Assembly: GCA_026387515.1 (NCBI GenBank)
Contig: JAPLLP010000214.1
Span: 1-14,733, forward strand
Source of the DNA: Candidatus Omnitrophota bacterium
GTDB taxonomy: Bacteria > Omnitrophota > Koll11 > Gygaellales > Profunditerraquicolaceae
DNA: 14,733 bases
Direction of reading: 5' to 3'
Shown: in pieces, positions 7,064 to 13,380 of the stretch
How positions within the stretch are numbered: position 1 is the first letter of the stretch
Layout: the number at the start of each line of letters is the position of its first letter
The notes under the pieces: generated by a model
Seen by the model: the letters and a program-made list of their open reading frames with translations, nothing else
Database searches by the model: none
What the model was told of the DNA's origin: nothing
Made by a program: the position numbers and the translations under genes

Positions 7064-7414
7064 CTCAATGACCATCTTTTTTGGATTCGGCCCTTTAAAG
7101 TTAGGATCCTTAGGTATATGTTGCGGCTTGCCCAACCCATCAAGTATCTCTGCCTCAAATTCGAGTTTCCCGCCATCTGGACAGGTAACCATGAGAGAAC
7201 GTTGATTCTCGCGAAAGGCAAAACATGCGCCAAAACTTAAGGCATAAATCACCGGGAAAAGCGCGTGCGCCAGGCCTAAACAAAAAAATTTCGGAGGATG
7301 AGTGAAATCCTCAAGGTATAATTCATCGCCGGCTTTATAACCGTGGTAACAATTGCCATAGACATTTTTGACGGTGAGTTTTAGCCTGGGAAAAGGAGAA
7401 TTAATCTCTTTCAT
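7031..7414 (-). CDS. TIGR04076-like small protein (first of a tandem pair)
   Basis: A 127-residue protein whose first 85 or so residues look like the TIGR04076 family: LKLTVKNVYGNCYHGYKAGDE, then FPVIYALSFGACFAF and VTCPDGGKLEFEAEI. Function is unknown; members are cysteine-containing small soluble proteins often seen next to redox or tailoring enzymes. After the domain comes a linker (PKDPNFKGPNPKK) and the first residues of a second copy before an early stop, consistent with a frameshifted two-domain protein. The start lies one base after the preceding stop with no strong ribosome-binding site, implying coupling. It lies directly before KS-alpha, so a role in the polyketide pathway is plausible but unproven. 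Confidence 0.65.
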   Translation of the reverse strand: MKEINSPFPRLKLTVKNVYGNCYHGYKAGDELYLEDFTHPPKFFCLGLAHALFPVIYALSFGACFAFRENQRSLMVTCPDGGKLEFEAEILDGLGKPQHIPKDPNFKGPNPKKMVIEVGVSVYMDIR

Positions 7415-7415
7415 C

Positions 7416-7895
7416 TTAGCAAAGGATTCCTTTTACGGCATTCAGCAGTTCTTCTTTACTAAAAAAGGTCTTTTTTTGCTCTACCTGGTGCACCATCTGA
7501 ACCAATTTCGTGTTTAAGGGAGCGCTTAGGTTGTGCTCTTTGGCCAAGGCAACAAATTCTCCGTTAATAAAATCTATTTCGGAAGCCTTGCCCCGTTTTA
7601 TGCTCTGCAGGATCGAACCATAAAGCGGCTCCCTGCTTAAATTAGCCATTATGCCGGAATATATCCTGGCCCCTTCTTCAGCAGGAAGGGATACGAGTTT
7701 TGTCACGCGTTCAAGGGGAAAATCCGGCAAGGATGCCAATTTTATCCCCGCCGCATTCACCACTTCCAAGGCTTCCTTCCAGATAGCAATGCTGACTTTG
7801 CTGATCTGAATATCACTAAAGGCCTCCTGCATACTTAACCCAAGTATTGCCGGAATACAGTTATTGGCATTGACAAAAACTTTCAGGTATTTCAT
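7416..7895 (-). pseudogene. C-terminal half of a ketopantoate-reductase-like enzyme
   Basis: This 159-residue frame matches the helical C-terminal domain of ApbA/PanE-type reductases. DISGMKYLKVFVNANNCIPA is the usual substrate-lysine helix, followed by an all-helical body. The frame is open upstream of the first ATG and reads VVDDISG, which continues the family pattern, but the N-terminal half ends one frame away at 7909. Alone it lacks the nucleotide-binding domain and cannot be a reductase. See the partner at 7909-8370. Confidence 0.75.
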
Positions 7896-7908
7896 GCCGG
7901 ATATATCA

Positions 7909-8370
7909 TCAACAACCTGCGCCGGGAAAGACTGATTTGTCGATTATCCAGCTGCCTTCAAAATTATGTATAATCTTTCCCGGTTCTAGATAGGTGGCCC
8001 CAAACATCACAATGCTTGAGATTATCTTCTCTCTGGAAAGGTATTGGGCCACAATACTATCTGCCCTGACCCCATTCTGGGTGGTTAAAATCGTTGCGCC
8101 TTTTAAGTAGCGCAGGTTAGTCTTTATTGCCCGGGAAATATCCTGACTTTTCGTGGCCAGGATCGCCAGATCCGGCGTACTGCCAAGCAGTTCGGAGATG
8201 CCGATATCGATATGAAAATTCCCCCGCACGCCAGATATACTTAAACCCTTGGCTTTAATCGCCTTTGCCGAATCCGCATGGGATATCAAAGAAACGTCTT
8301 GCTGCTCGAGGGCCAGATAACCCGCCACCAACCCCCCGATTGCCCCCGCGCCAATAACCGCTATCTTCAT
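7909..8370 (-). pseudogene. N-terminal half of a ketopantoate-reductase-like enzyme (frameshifted)
   Basis: This 153-residue frame is the Rossmann domain of an ApbA/PanE-family reductase: MKIAVIGAGAIGG with GxGxxG at residues 7-12, LATKSQDI, TTQNGV, and GATYLEPGKIIHNFEG. It stops shortly after EGSWIID instead of continuing into the helical domain encoded at 7416-7895. The two frames differ by one base. The stretch joining them also looks about 15-20 residues shorter than I expect for the family, so a deletion rather than a single-base slip is possible. Family members reduce ketopantoate to pantoate with NADPH, but many are recruited to other ketone or imine reductions. The ATG overlaps the upstream stop (ATGA). 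Confidence 0.75.
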
Positions 8371-8627
8371 CTTTTCGGAAAACCGTACTTTTTATAATCG
8401 AACCCGGTCTGCTCAAGCAACCGAAGCATCATGCTGTAAAAAGGGGAAGGCACATCGGAGAAAAACGCAGCCACTACATCCTGTTCCTGAACCTGCGTAG
8501 CGTTCCTAGACCTGGCGGTCTCCTCGGCCTTCCTGGTTACCGCCTCATCGGCTATCCCGCGATGGAAAACCGGGATCTTAGAGATAAACAGCCTAAACTT
8601 ATTTTTAGTTTTTAATTCCCATTCCAT
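8367..8627 (-). CDS. Small PCP_red-like protein, first gene of the polyketide operon
   Basis: An 86-residue protein. Residues 10-56 (FISKIPVFHRGIADEAV, RKAEETARSR, then VQEQDVVAAFF) fit the short helical PCP_red domain (PF08369), otherwise found at the C-terminus of the ChlB/BchB subunit of dark protochlorophyllide reductase and in stand-alone proteins of unknown role. The tail SPFYSMMLRLLEQTGFDYKKYGF is extra. It is the first gene after the consensus promoter. The ATG has no Shine-Dalgarno sequence and lies two bases from the leader palindrome, so initiation may be weak or regulated. Its stop overlaps the next start (ATGA). The assignment rests on pattern only. Confidence 0.55.
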   Translation of the reverse strand: MEWELKTKNKFRLFISKIPVFHRGIADEAVTRKAEETARSRNATQVQEQDVVAAFFSDVPSPFYSMMLRLLEQTGFDYKKYGFPKR

Positions 8628-8629
8628 AT

Positions 8630-8645
8630 TAGTAAAATTTTACTA
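8630..8645. promoter_or_regulatory. Perfect 16-bp palindrome, likely operator of the polyketide operon
   Basis: TAGTAAAATTTTACTA is a perfect inverted repeat between the predicted transcription start (about 8656) and the first ATG (8627). Related half-sites lie nearby on the minus strand: GTAAATTT at 8649-8656 and AAAATTTACT at 8691-8700, the latter overlapping the -35 box. Three similar sites around one promoter suggest a dimeric repressor. Its identity is unknown, and no regulator gene is divergent from it. Confidence 0.6.
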
Positions 8646-8662
8646 TTTAAATTTACCTAATG

Positions 8663-8691
8663 ATTATATTAGCCAGGCGGGCCTCTGTCAA
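8663..8691 (-). promoter_or_regulatory. Consensus sigma70 promoter of the polyketide operon
   Basis: TTGACA (8686-8691) and TATAAT (8663-8668) on the minus strand, separated by exactly 17 bases. Both hexamers are perfect consensus. It sits just after the helicase stop codon (8708) and drives the genes from 8627 to at least 57; no other convincing promoter is seen inside that stretch. Confidence 0.85.
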
Positions 8692-8707
8692 GTAAATTTT
8701 CAAGGTT

Positions 8708-10756
8708 CTAGGAGTCTTCTGTGCCGCGGAAATAATCGCGCATCATATCCAGAAATTCTTTGTCGTGGCGAGGTTTTTCTTGCAGAATGTCCTCTATCTC
8801 AAGGTCATCTATAACACCTAATTCACCGGCGGTTTCGATGGTGACATGCTTATTTAAAATTTCCCCTTCGGTCAAAAAACGCGAAGGCTGGGTAAAGACC
8901 GAAGACCCTTCCCCCATATAACTGCGCGGAGAACGATCAATGTGCGGCTTAAGTATAAACAGGTTCTCCTTGGCCCGGGTGGTAGCCACATAAAAAAGCC
9001 TGCGTTCCTCTTCAATCGCCTCCTGGTCTTCGAGAGAAAGATATGACGGCAAGTGGCCCTCGGCTGCATATATAAGGAATACTGTCTGCCACTCCAGACC
9101 CTTTGCGGAATGAGTAGTGGATAGACAAAGCCGGCTGTCATCCTTATCCCTGATCCCCGCCTCAACAATACTGCGCTCCGGAGGCTCTAATGCCATATCG
9201 GTCAAGAAATTCTCTAATGAATTGTAGCGGGAGGCGATGCGAATTAAAGAATCTAGGTCATTCAGGCGCTTGTTAAAATCATCGTATTTCTCTTTTAAAA
9301 GAGGCTGATAATACCCCAGAAAAATTTGGATCATCTCATCAGGAGGAATGTGTTGACTGTCGACTTTTCTGAATATCTCAAAAAGCCGCCTCAGGTCTTC
9401 GCTCTTATGCAGAAACTCGTCTCCCAGGTTAAAACCTTTCTTATTCGCGATTATCTCCTGTATGATGCGTTCGGCAGTCTTAGGGCCTACTCCGCGCATA
9501 AGCAATAACGCACGGTACCAGCTTACCGCGTCAAATATATTATAGCTTATGCGTAGATAAGATATTACGTCCTTAATGTGCGCCGCCTCCACGAATTTCT
9601 GGCCTCCGTATTTGACAAAAGGTATGTTGCGGCTGGCCAGTTCCACCTCCAGGTCGTTGGAGTGCCAACCGGAACGGAATAACACCGCGATATCTGCCAG
9701 GCCTATGCCTTCTTCGCGCAATTCCAATATCTTATCCGCTATATAACGCGATTGGGCATGTTCATCCTGCGCGTCTATATATACTGGCCGGCCATCCCCT
9801 TTTTTACGGGTAAAAAGTACCTTATCAAATTTTTCCGTAGCAGAAACGAGCACCTCATTGGTAAGATCCAGGATCGGCTGGGTAGAACGGTAGTTCTCTT
9901 CAAGGGTGATGATCTTAGCGCCTTTAAAAATCTTGGGGAAATCCATAATGTTGCGGAAATTCGCCCCGCGAAAGGAATAGATGCTCTGAGAATCATCGCC
10001 CACCACCATTATATTCTTATGCTCGCAGCTCAAGAGCGAAACAATGTATGCCTGGAGCTTGTTGGTATCCTGATACTCATCTACCATGATATACTTATAG
10101 CGGCGGGATAAGACCCTCCTTATTTCCTCGTGACCCTCCAGCAGGTCTTTGCAATATACCAACAGGTCATCATAATCCAAAAGGGATTTTAACTGTTTAT
10201 ATTTCTTATATTCCTGGCGGATCGATTTAACCTCTTCTTCCCATTCGATAAACTGCGGATACTCGTCAAATAGAACGTCCTTGAGGCTTTGCGCTTTATT
10301 GATGCTCTTAGAAATAACTTCAAGGATGGTTTTTTTGCGGGGAAAACGCTTATCCAATTTGTTAAATCCAAGTTGTGAGCGAATTAGGTTTATGGTATCT
10401 TCGGCATCGGCTTGGTCTAGGATGGAAAAACCGTTAGAAAGCCCCAGGACCTTGGCGTATTTACGCAAGATCAAGTTGGCAAAAGAGTGGAATGTCCCGC
10501 CTGAAACGCGCTGGCAACGCTCATCTAAAAGCGCGGAAGCCCTCCTAAGCATCTCTGCGGCAGCCTTACGGGTAAAGGTCAACAAGAGTATATTGTCCGG
10601 GGCAACCCCCCTTTCCACCAGGTAGGCCACGCGATAAACCAGCACGCGGGTCTTACCGCTACCGGCACCGGCGATAACCAAATGCGGACCTTCGGTAGAC
10701 TGCACCGCTTCCAGTTGCGCGGAATTCAGTTCTTTTATATAATCGATTTTTTTCAT
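8708..10756 (-). CDS. uvrD: UvrD/PcrA/Rep-family superfamily 1 DNA helicase
   Basis: A 682-residue ATP-dependent 3'-5' helicase for repair and replication-fork upkeep. Motifs in order: AGAGSGKT (Walker A), LLTFTRKAAAEM (Ia), VDEYQDTN (Walker B), VGDDSQSIYSFRGA (III), LEENYRSTQPIL (IV), STTHSAKGLEW (V) and FYVATTRAKENL (VI). The length is slightly short for PcrA/UvrD, with an acidic C-terminal tail. A TTG at 10801 would add 15 residues encoded by the terminator hairpin; the ATG at 10756 starts right at the conserved KKIDYIKELNSAQLEAV, so I prefer it although no strong ribosome-binding site precedes it. Exact subfamily (UvrD, PcrA or Rep) is not resolved. It is unrelated to the polyketide genes. 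Confidence 0.95.
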   Translation of the reverse strand: MKKIDYIKELNSAQLEAVQSTEGPHLVIAGAGSGKTRVLVYRVAYLVERGVAPDNILLLTFTRKAAAEMLRRASALLDERCQRVSGGTFHSFANLILRKYAKVLGLSNGFSILDQADAEDTINLIRSQLGFNKLDKRFPRKKTILEVISKSINKAQSLKDVLFDEYPQFIEWEEEVKSIRQEYKKYKQLKSLLDYDDLLVYCKDLLEGHEEIRRVLSRRYKYIMVDEYQDTNKLQAYIVSLLSCEHKNIMVVGDDSQSIYSFRGANFRNIMDFPKIFKGAKIITLEENYRSTQPILDLTNEVLVSATEKFDKVLFTRKKGDGRPVYIDAQDEHAQSRYIADKILELREEGIGLADIAVLFRSGWHSNDLEVELASRNIPFVKYGGQKFVEAAHIKDVISYLRISYNIFDAVSWYRALLLMRGVGPKTAERIIQEIIANKKGFNLGDEFLHKSEDLRRLFEIFRKVDSQHIPPDEMIQIFLGYYQPLLKEKYDDFNKRLNDLDSLIRIASRYNSLENFLTDMALEPPERSIVEAGIRDKDDSRLCLSTTHSAKGLEWQTVFLIYAAEGHLPSYLSLEDQEAIEEERRLFYVATTRAKENLFILKPHIDRSPRSYMGEGSSVFTQPSRFLTEGEILNKHVTIETAGELGVIDDLEIEDILQEKPRHDKEFLDMMRDYFRGTEDS

Positions 10757-10761
10757 GGAAT

Positions 10762-10798
10762 GAAAAACAGTCGCGGGACAGGAGAAAACCTGTCCCGC
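10762..10798 (-). terminator. Rho-independent terminator after the cyclophilin gene
   Basis: Perfect 10-bp stem (GCGGGACAGG and CCTGTCCCGC, 10773-10798) with a six-base loop, then GACTGTTTTTC on the minus strand. The T-run is short and starts five bases after the stem. It separates the cyclophilin gene from the helicase and may leak, since no separate helicase promoter is obvious. Confidence 0.7.
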
Positions 10799-10819
10799 CA
10801 ATTGGAGGGAACTACCTGT

Positions 10820-11365
10820 TTACTTCTTTAAATACGCCTTGATTATCTTCTGGTCTTGTATTGGCCGATCCGCGGATCCGGTCGGTGTATTTTCAATTTT
10901 CTGAACCACATCATACCCCGCAACTACCTCTCCGAAAATAGTATGTTTCATGTTCAACCATGGCGTAGGGACAGTGGTAATAAAAAACTGGCTTCCGTTG
11001 GTACTGGGGCCGGCGTTGGCCATAGCCAGGATTCCCGCCTTAGTAAAAGCTACTCCGGGCACGACCTCATCTTCAAACGGCCTGCCCCAAACAGACTCAC
11101 CTCCGCTTCCTGTCCCGGTAGGATCTCCGCCTTGAATCATAAAATTCTTAATCACGCGGTGAAAAATCAATCCATTATAATAACCCTTCTCTACTAACTT
11201 TGTGAAATTCTCACACGTCTTAGGCGCTATGTCAGCAAAAAGTTTTATTTCGATTTTTCCCTGGTTAGTTTCTAATACCACCGTCTGGTTTTCCACCGCA
11301 AACCCCTTTCCACATAAGGCGCATAATAAAAATACCCCTGCCAATAAAATTAAATTTTTTTTCAT
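10820..11365 (-). CDS. Exported cyclophilin-type peptidyl-prolyl isomerase
   Basis: A 181-residue cyclophilin catalysing cis-trans isomerisation of prolyl bonds. A signal peptide is visible: MKKN, a hydrophobic core [15 protein letters not shown], and a GFA/VENQ cleavage site near residue 23. Catalytic and substrate residues are present: FHRVI (Arg70), [21 protein letters not shown] and W136-L-x3-H141. The mature enzyme would act in the periplasm or cell envelope. The frame stays open to 11458, but that part is repeat R5; the ATG at 11365 follows AAAGGAGAGG, so the shorter form is chosen. It is probably co-transcribed with the 53-residue gene before it and ends at the terminator at 10773-10798. 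Confidence 0.95.
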   Translation of the reverse strand: MKKNLILLAGVFLLCALCGKGFAVENQTVVLETNQGKIEIKLFADIAPKTCENFTKLVEKGYYNGLIFHRVIKNFMIQGGDPTGTGSGGESVWGRPFEDEVVPGVAFTKAGILAMANAGPSTNGSQFFITTVPTPWLNMKHTIFGEVVAGYDVVQKIENTPTGSADRPIQDQKIIKAYLKK

Positions 11366-11369
11366 ACCT

Positions 11370-11509
11370 CTCCTTTGCAGTAAGCAAACACCCGCGCAAT
11401 TTTCGCCGCGGCGAACACTAGCCCAAATTCCCCACCGGGGGACACCGGCGCAATTCAAATTTGCGCCGGGTGGCCTATCTGGGCCAGATAGCCTCTTAGC
11501 GCGGGGTGT
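11370..11509 (-). repeat. Long composite palindromic repeat, copy R5, with cyclophilin ribosome-binding site
   Basis: The largest copy, about 140 bases, with nested pairing on the minus strand. Outer arms are ACACCCCGCGC and GCGCGGGTGT. Inside are CTATCTGGCCCAGATAG, a CACCCGGCGCAAATT/AATTGCGCCGGTG hairpin, CCCCCGGTGGGG and TTCGCCGCGGCGAA. The end is TTTGC(TTACT)GCAAA (11374-11388) running into GGAGAGG. That terminal hairpin is a third sequence version of the one seen in R2 and R3 with pairing kept. Confidence 0.8.
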
Positions 11510-11526
11510 AACAGCCTGACAACTGC

Positions 11527-11688
11527 CTAAGACGCAGCTTCGTTCTCCTCGACAAATTTCTTTATCTCTTCGATGTTTTCCAATATAAGCTTAGCCTTGT
11601 GCAGGCCAAACGAAAAAGGAAACTTGTCGTCCGGGTCACGCTTGATAATGAGAACCGGCTTACCCTTGTATTGCGTTTTTTCAATCAT
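11527..11688 (-). CDS. Small 53-residue protein of unknown function
   Basis: Starts [20 protein letters not shown], continues [19 protein letters not shown], and ends [14 protein letters not shown] at a TAG. The pattern is a short beta hairpin followed by an amphipathic helix rich in Glu and Lys. I do not recognise a named family. The start ATG (11688) follows GGGAG by six bases; another ATG four bases upstream would give only three codons. It follows a candidate promoter and precedes the cyclophilin in the same direction. Confidence 0.65.
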   Translation of the reverse strand: MIEKTQYKGKPVLIIKRDPDDKFPFSFGLHKAKLILENIEEIKKFVEENEAAS

Positions 11689-11757
11689 TCATAGCTCCCT
11701 GCCTGCCGGATTCACAGGCGCTTGTATTATTAGCCTATATAAAATTTAACACTCATT

Positions 11758-11786
11758 ATTTTACTGCCAAAATAGGAATTGTACAA
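11758..11786 (-). promoter_or_regulatory. Candidate promoter for the 53-residue protein and cyclophilin
   Basis: TTGTAC (11781-11786) and TAAAAT (11758-11763) on the minus strand with a 17-base spacer, in the AT-rich gap (11691-11833) after the PilZ gene. Both hexamers deviate from consensus, so this is a moderate call. Nothing else stands out in the gap. Confidence 0.45.
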
Positions 11787-11833
11787 TAATAAAATTAAAC
11801 CGGGAGAAAAAAACAGAGGGTAATAAAGGTGGG

Positions 11834-12445
11834 TTATAACTTAAGAAGCCGGCTCATCCCCATAAAATCTATGCGCTCCAGATTCACGCCTGCCTGAAAA
11901 GTATCCGGCCCGGTCATCTCTGACCAGGTTACTTCACCCCGGGTATAGAATGGCTCTGTCCTTCCCGGAGAATGAAGCCATAACTCAACCGCGGCATTAG
12001 GTTTAAGTTCTTGTTTAGTAACCAATCGTAATCCTTTGGCGCTTAAATCCTGAGTCTCGGCCTCTCCTTCGGACCTGGAATCTAAATCAAGGTAGTGTAA
12101 GGAAATATTTGCCGGGAAACGCTCAAACACCCTGCGATCATCCATAGTCTTATCCTTCCCTTCCTCCAGCGTCTCGTCATGCCACCGCCGATTTATCTCT
12201 TCGGAAAAATACCGACGTATAAATTGATATATCTTTTCCTTTTGCTCATCACTAACCCTGGTAAAATACAGCCCGTAAGCATGAAAATCGTTCTCTACCT
12301 TATGCCAGGATACCCAGGCCTCTACGTCCAGAATAAACTCTTCGGAAAACTCCAGGTGCAAATTTATAGCCCTACTCTCCTTGAGTTCTATACCCAGGGT
12401 TAGCCGCATCCCTTTTAGACTGATATCCTCCAACTGACAGCTCAC
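11834..12445 (-). CDS. Tandem PilZ-domain protein, main part (frameshifted near its start)
   Basis: This frame carries two PilZ domains. The first has the (D/N)xSxxG box in LEDISLKGMRL and runs to about residue 85; the second begins RRVFERF (the RxxxR half of the cyclic-di-GMP site) and has QDLSAKGLRL. The ORF itself can only start at a GTG (12445), inside the first domain. Its open frame extends a little further upstream as HEVRLTVEGSSVPV, which fits directly after IRRRFI in the neighbouring frame (12481-12569). So the intact protein should begin at the ATG at 12569, and one base is gained or lost near 12482-12490. It would be a cytoplasmic cyclic-di-GMP effector. Confidence 0.8.
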   Translation of the reverse strand: MSCQLEDISLKGMRLTLGIELKESRAINLHLEFSEEFILDVEAWVSWHKVENDFHAYGLYFTRVSDEQKEKIYQFIRRYFSEEINRRWHDETLEEGKDKTMDDRRVFERFPANISLHYLDLDSRSEGEAETQDLSAKGLRLVTKQELKPNAAVELWLHSPGRTEPFYTRGEVTWSEMTGPDTFQAGVNLERIDFMGMSRLLKL

Positions 12446-12483
12446 TGGTACTGAAGAACCCTCTACGGTGAGCCTGACCTCGT

Positions 12484-12569
12484 GTTATAAAACGCCGGCG
12501 GATCTGCCCACGCACTTCAACGCTCCTATTAGTCCCAAACTCAGGAAACCCTTCTTGCTTTAGCCTCAT
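12484..12569 (-). pseudogene. N-terminal piece of the tandem PilZ protein, out of frame
   Basis: Begins at an ATG (12567-12569) with AGGAG seven bases upstream, the only good ribosome-binding site for the PilZ gene. It reads MRLKQEGFPEFG, then VEVRGQIRRRFI, whose RRRF is the start of a PilZ RxxxR motif, before the frame departs from the domain. Inserting or skipping one base in TATAACAC on the coding strand joins it to HEVRLTVEGSS in the frame of 11834-12445. Confidence 0.65.
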
Positions 12570-12639
12570 ATTATCACTCCTAAGAAACCTGTCAACTTTT
12601 AATTAAAATAACGCTATCATAGATCTACGTTAGACTTAC

Positions 12640-12688
12640 AAAACAAAAAGCCACGGACAGAGTTTTTAAAACCTCTTTGATCCGTGGC
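12640..12688 (-). terminator. Rho-independent terminator, possible attenuator
   Basis: GCCACGGA and TCCGTGGC (12650-12688) form an 8-bp stem with a partly paired inner loop (AGAG/CTCT), followed on the minus strand by TTTTTGTTTTG. It lies about 70 bases before the PilZ start codon. Confidence 0.75.
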
Positions 12689-12731
12689 ATCCATTGCCTA
12701 AAAGCGTTTTAGGCAATTTATAAATTTGTTC
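12640..12731 (-). ncRNA. Short structured transcript or attenuator leader upstream of the PilZ gene
   Basis: Between a good promoter (12738-12766) and the PilZ gene the minus strand holds two hairpins. The first has an 11-bp perfect stem with a CGC loop (ATTGCCTAAAA / TTTTAGGCAAT, 12693-12717). The second is a terminator-like stem followed by a T-run. A transcript of about 90 bases is predicted. It could be a free small RNA or a leader that controls read-through into the PilZ gene. I do not recognise a known riboswitch class. Confidence 0.5.
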
Positions 12732-12737
12732 GGTTTA

Positions 12738-12766
12738 AGTATACACTATTTTTAGCCAAATTTCAA
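12738..12766 (-). promoter_or_regulatory. Sigma70-type promoter before the hairpin leader and PilZ gene
   Basis: TTGAAA (12761-12766) and TATACT (12738-12743) on the minus strand, 17 bases apart. The -35 box begins three bases after the stop codon of the preceding membrane-protein gene, so that operon ends exactly where this unit begins. Confidence 0.7.
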
Positions 12767-12768
12767 GG

Positions 12769-13044
12769 TCAACGGTAATTGGCACTAATACAAGCTAAAA
12801 CATGCGGGACCCTGGCAAGACAGGCCAAAAATGCCAAAACGCAAGTAACAACCAGAAGAACACCCATAATACGGGTGCTGGTAATCTCTCTAGAGATAGA
12901 AACCGGCTCTATTCTCCAGTTGATCCCCAGATAAAAAGCCTTTTGCAGGTCGATTGCGCGGCCTGGTTTTCTTATCAAGAATAATCCTATTGCGATACCC
13001 ACTATCGATATCAAAAACGCGCACAAAACCACCATCGGCCTCAT
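12769..13044 (-). CDS. Small membrane protein, two predicted helices
   Basis: A 91-residue protein with a transmembrane segment at about residues 4-24 (VVLCAFLISIVGIAIGLFLI) and another at about 59-86 (IMGVLLVVTCVLAFLACLA). A soluble linker between them contains FYLGINWRIEP. No family is recognised. A longer frame reaches 13164, but it reads through repeat R6; the ATG at 13044 has AAGGAGG just upstream (within 13048-13055), so I take that. It is the last gene of the accA-PadR unit. Confidence 0.7.
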   Translation of the reverse strand: MRPMVVLCAFLISIVGIAIGLFLIRKPGRAIDLQKAFYLGINWRIEPVSISREITSTRIMGVLLVVTCVLAFLACLARVPHVLACISANYR

Positions 13045-13047
13045 ATG

Positions 13048-13099
13048 CCCTCCTTCGCAGTTAGCGAACACCGGCCCAATTCCGATTTGGGCCGGGTGT
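13048..13099 (-). repeat. Palindromic intergenic repeat, copy R6 (cleanest unit)
   Basis: The simplest full copy. On the minus strand it is ACACCCGGCCCAAATC, a short loop, GGAATTGGGCCGGTG, then TTCGC(TAACT)GCGAA (13054-13068), then GGAGGG before the ATG of the 91-residue gene. It serves as the reference unit for the family in this window. Confidence 0.85.
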
Positions 13100-13127
13100 A
13101 GCAGTAGTGAACCCGCAACCAAACAAC

Positions 13128-13376
13128 CTATCCCTTTGCCTTGAGATATTTTTCGTACAGACAAAGGAGAATGGCGGATAGCAATGGAATAGGCAAAATC
13201 AACTTTAAATCAAATTCCTCTTTGGTCCTTAATATATAAATGCTTATTGCGGCGAAAACTATAAACCAGGCTATTTTTTTACCGATATGCAGATTGAAAC
13301 CGTCACAAAAACAAATCCCTATGAATAAGGTAAAAAGACTGAGCGTCAGCATCTGCCACAAAATAGTATCTGGCAT
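13128..13376 (-). CDS. Small membrane protein, three predicted helices
   Basis: An 82-residue hydrophobic protein with segments at about residues 5-23 (ILWQMLTLSLFTLFIGICF), 33-49 (KIAWFIVFAAISIYIL) and 56-75 (LKLILPIPLLSAILLCL). Positive residues at the C-terminus (KYLKAKG) suggest that end is cytoplasmic. No family is recognised. It follows the PadR gene; the ribosome-binding AAAGG (13381-13385) is the end of half-repeat R7. Its place with a regulator and a second small membrane protein suggests a joint membrane-related function. Confidence 0.65.
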   Translation of the reverse strand: MPDTILWQMLTLSLFTLFIGICFCDGFNLHIGKKIAWFIVFAAISIYILRTKEEFDLKLILPIPLLSAILLCLYEKYLKAKG

Positions 13377-13380
13377 CTAA

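Noticed and set aside
7909..7935. Programmed frameshift joining the two ketopantoate-reductase halves
   Set aside because: No slippery heptamer or downstream structure is seen at the join, and residues appear to be missing.
8872..9168. 98-codon minus-strand frame inside the helicase gene
   Set aside because: It overlaps helicase motifs V and VI in another frame and has no domain signal.
11366..11458. 31-residue N-terminal extension of the cyclophilin
   Set aside because: It translates repeat R5 and would bury the signal peptide; the ATG at 11365 has a good ribosome-binding site.
12640..12731. Cyclic-di-GMP or other known riboswitch before the PilZ gene
   Set aside because: The conserved core sequences of the known classes could not be found; only hairpins and a terminator are visible.
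13045..13164. 40-residue N-terminal extension of the two-helix membrane protein
   Set aside because: It translates repeat R6 and overlaps the previous gene's end; the internal ATG follows AAGGAGG.
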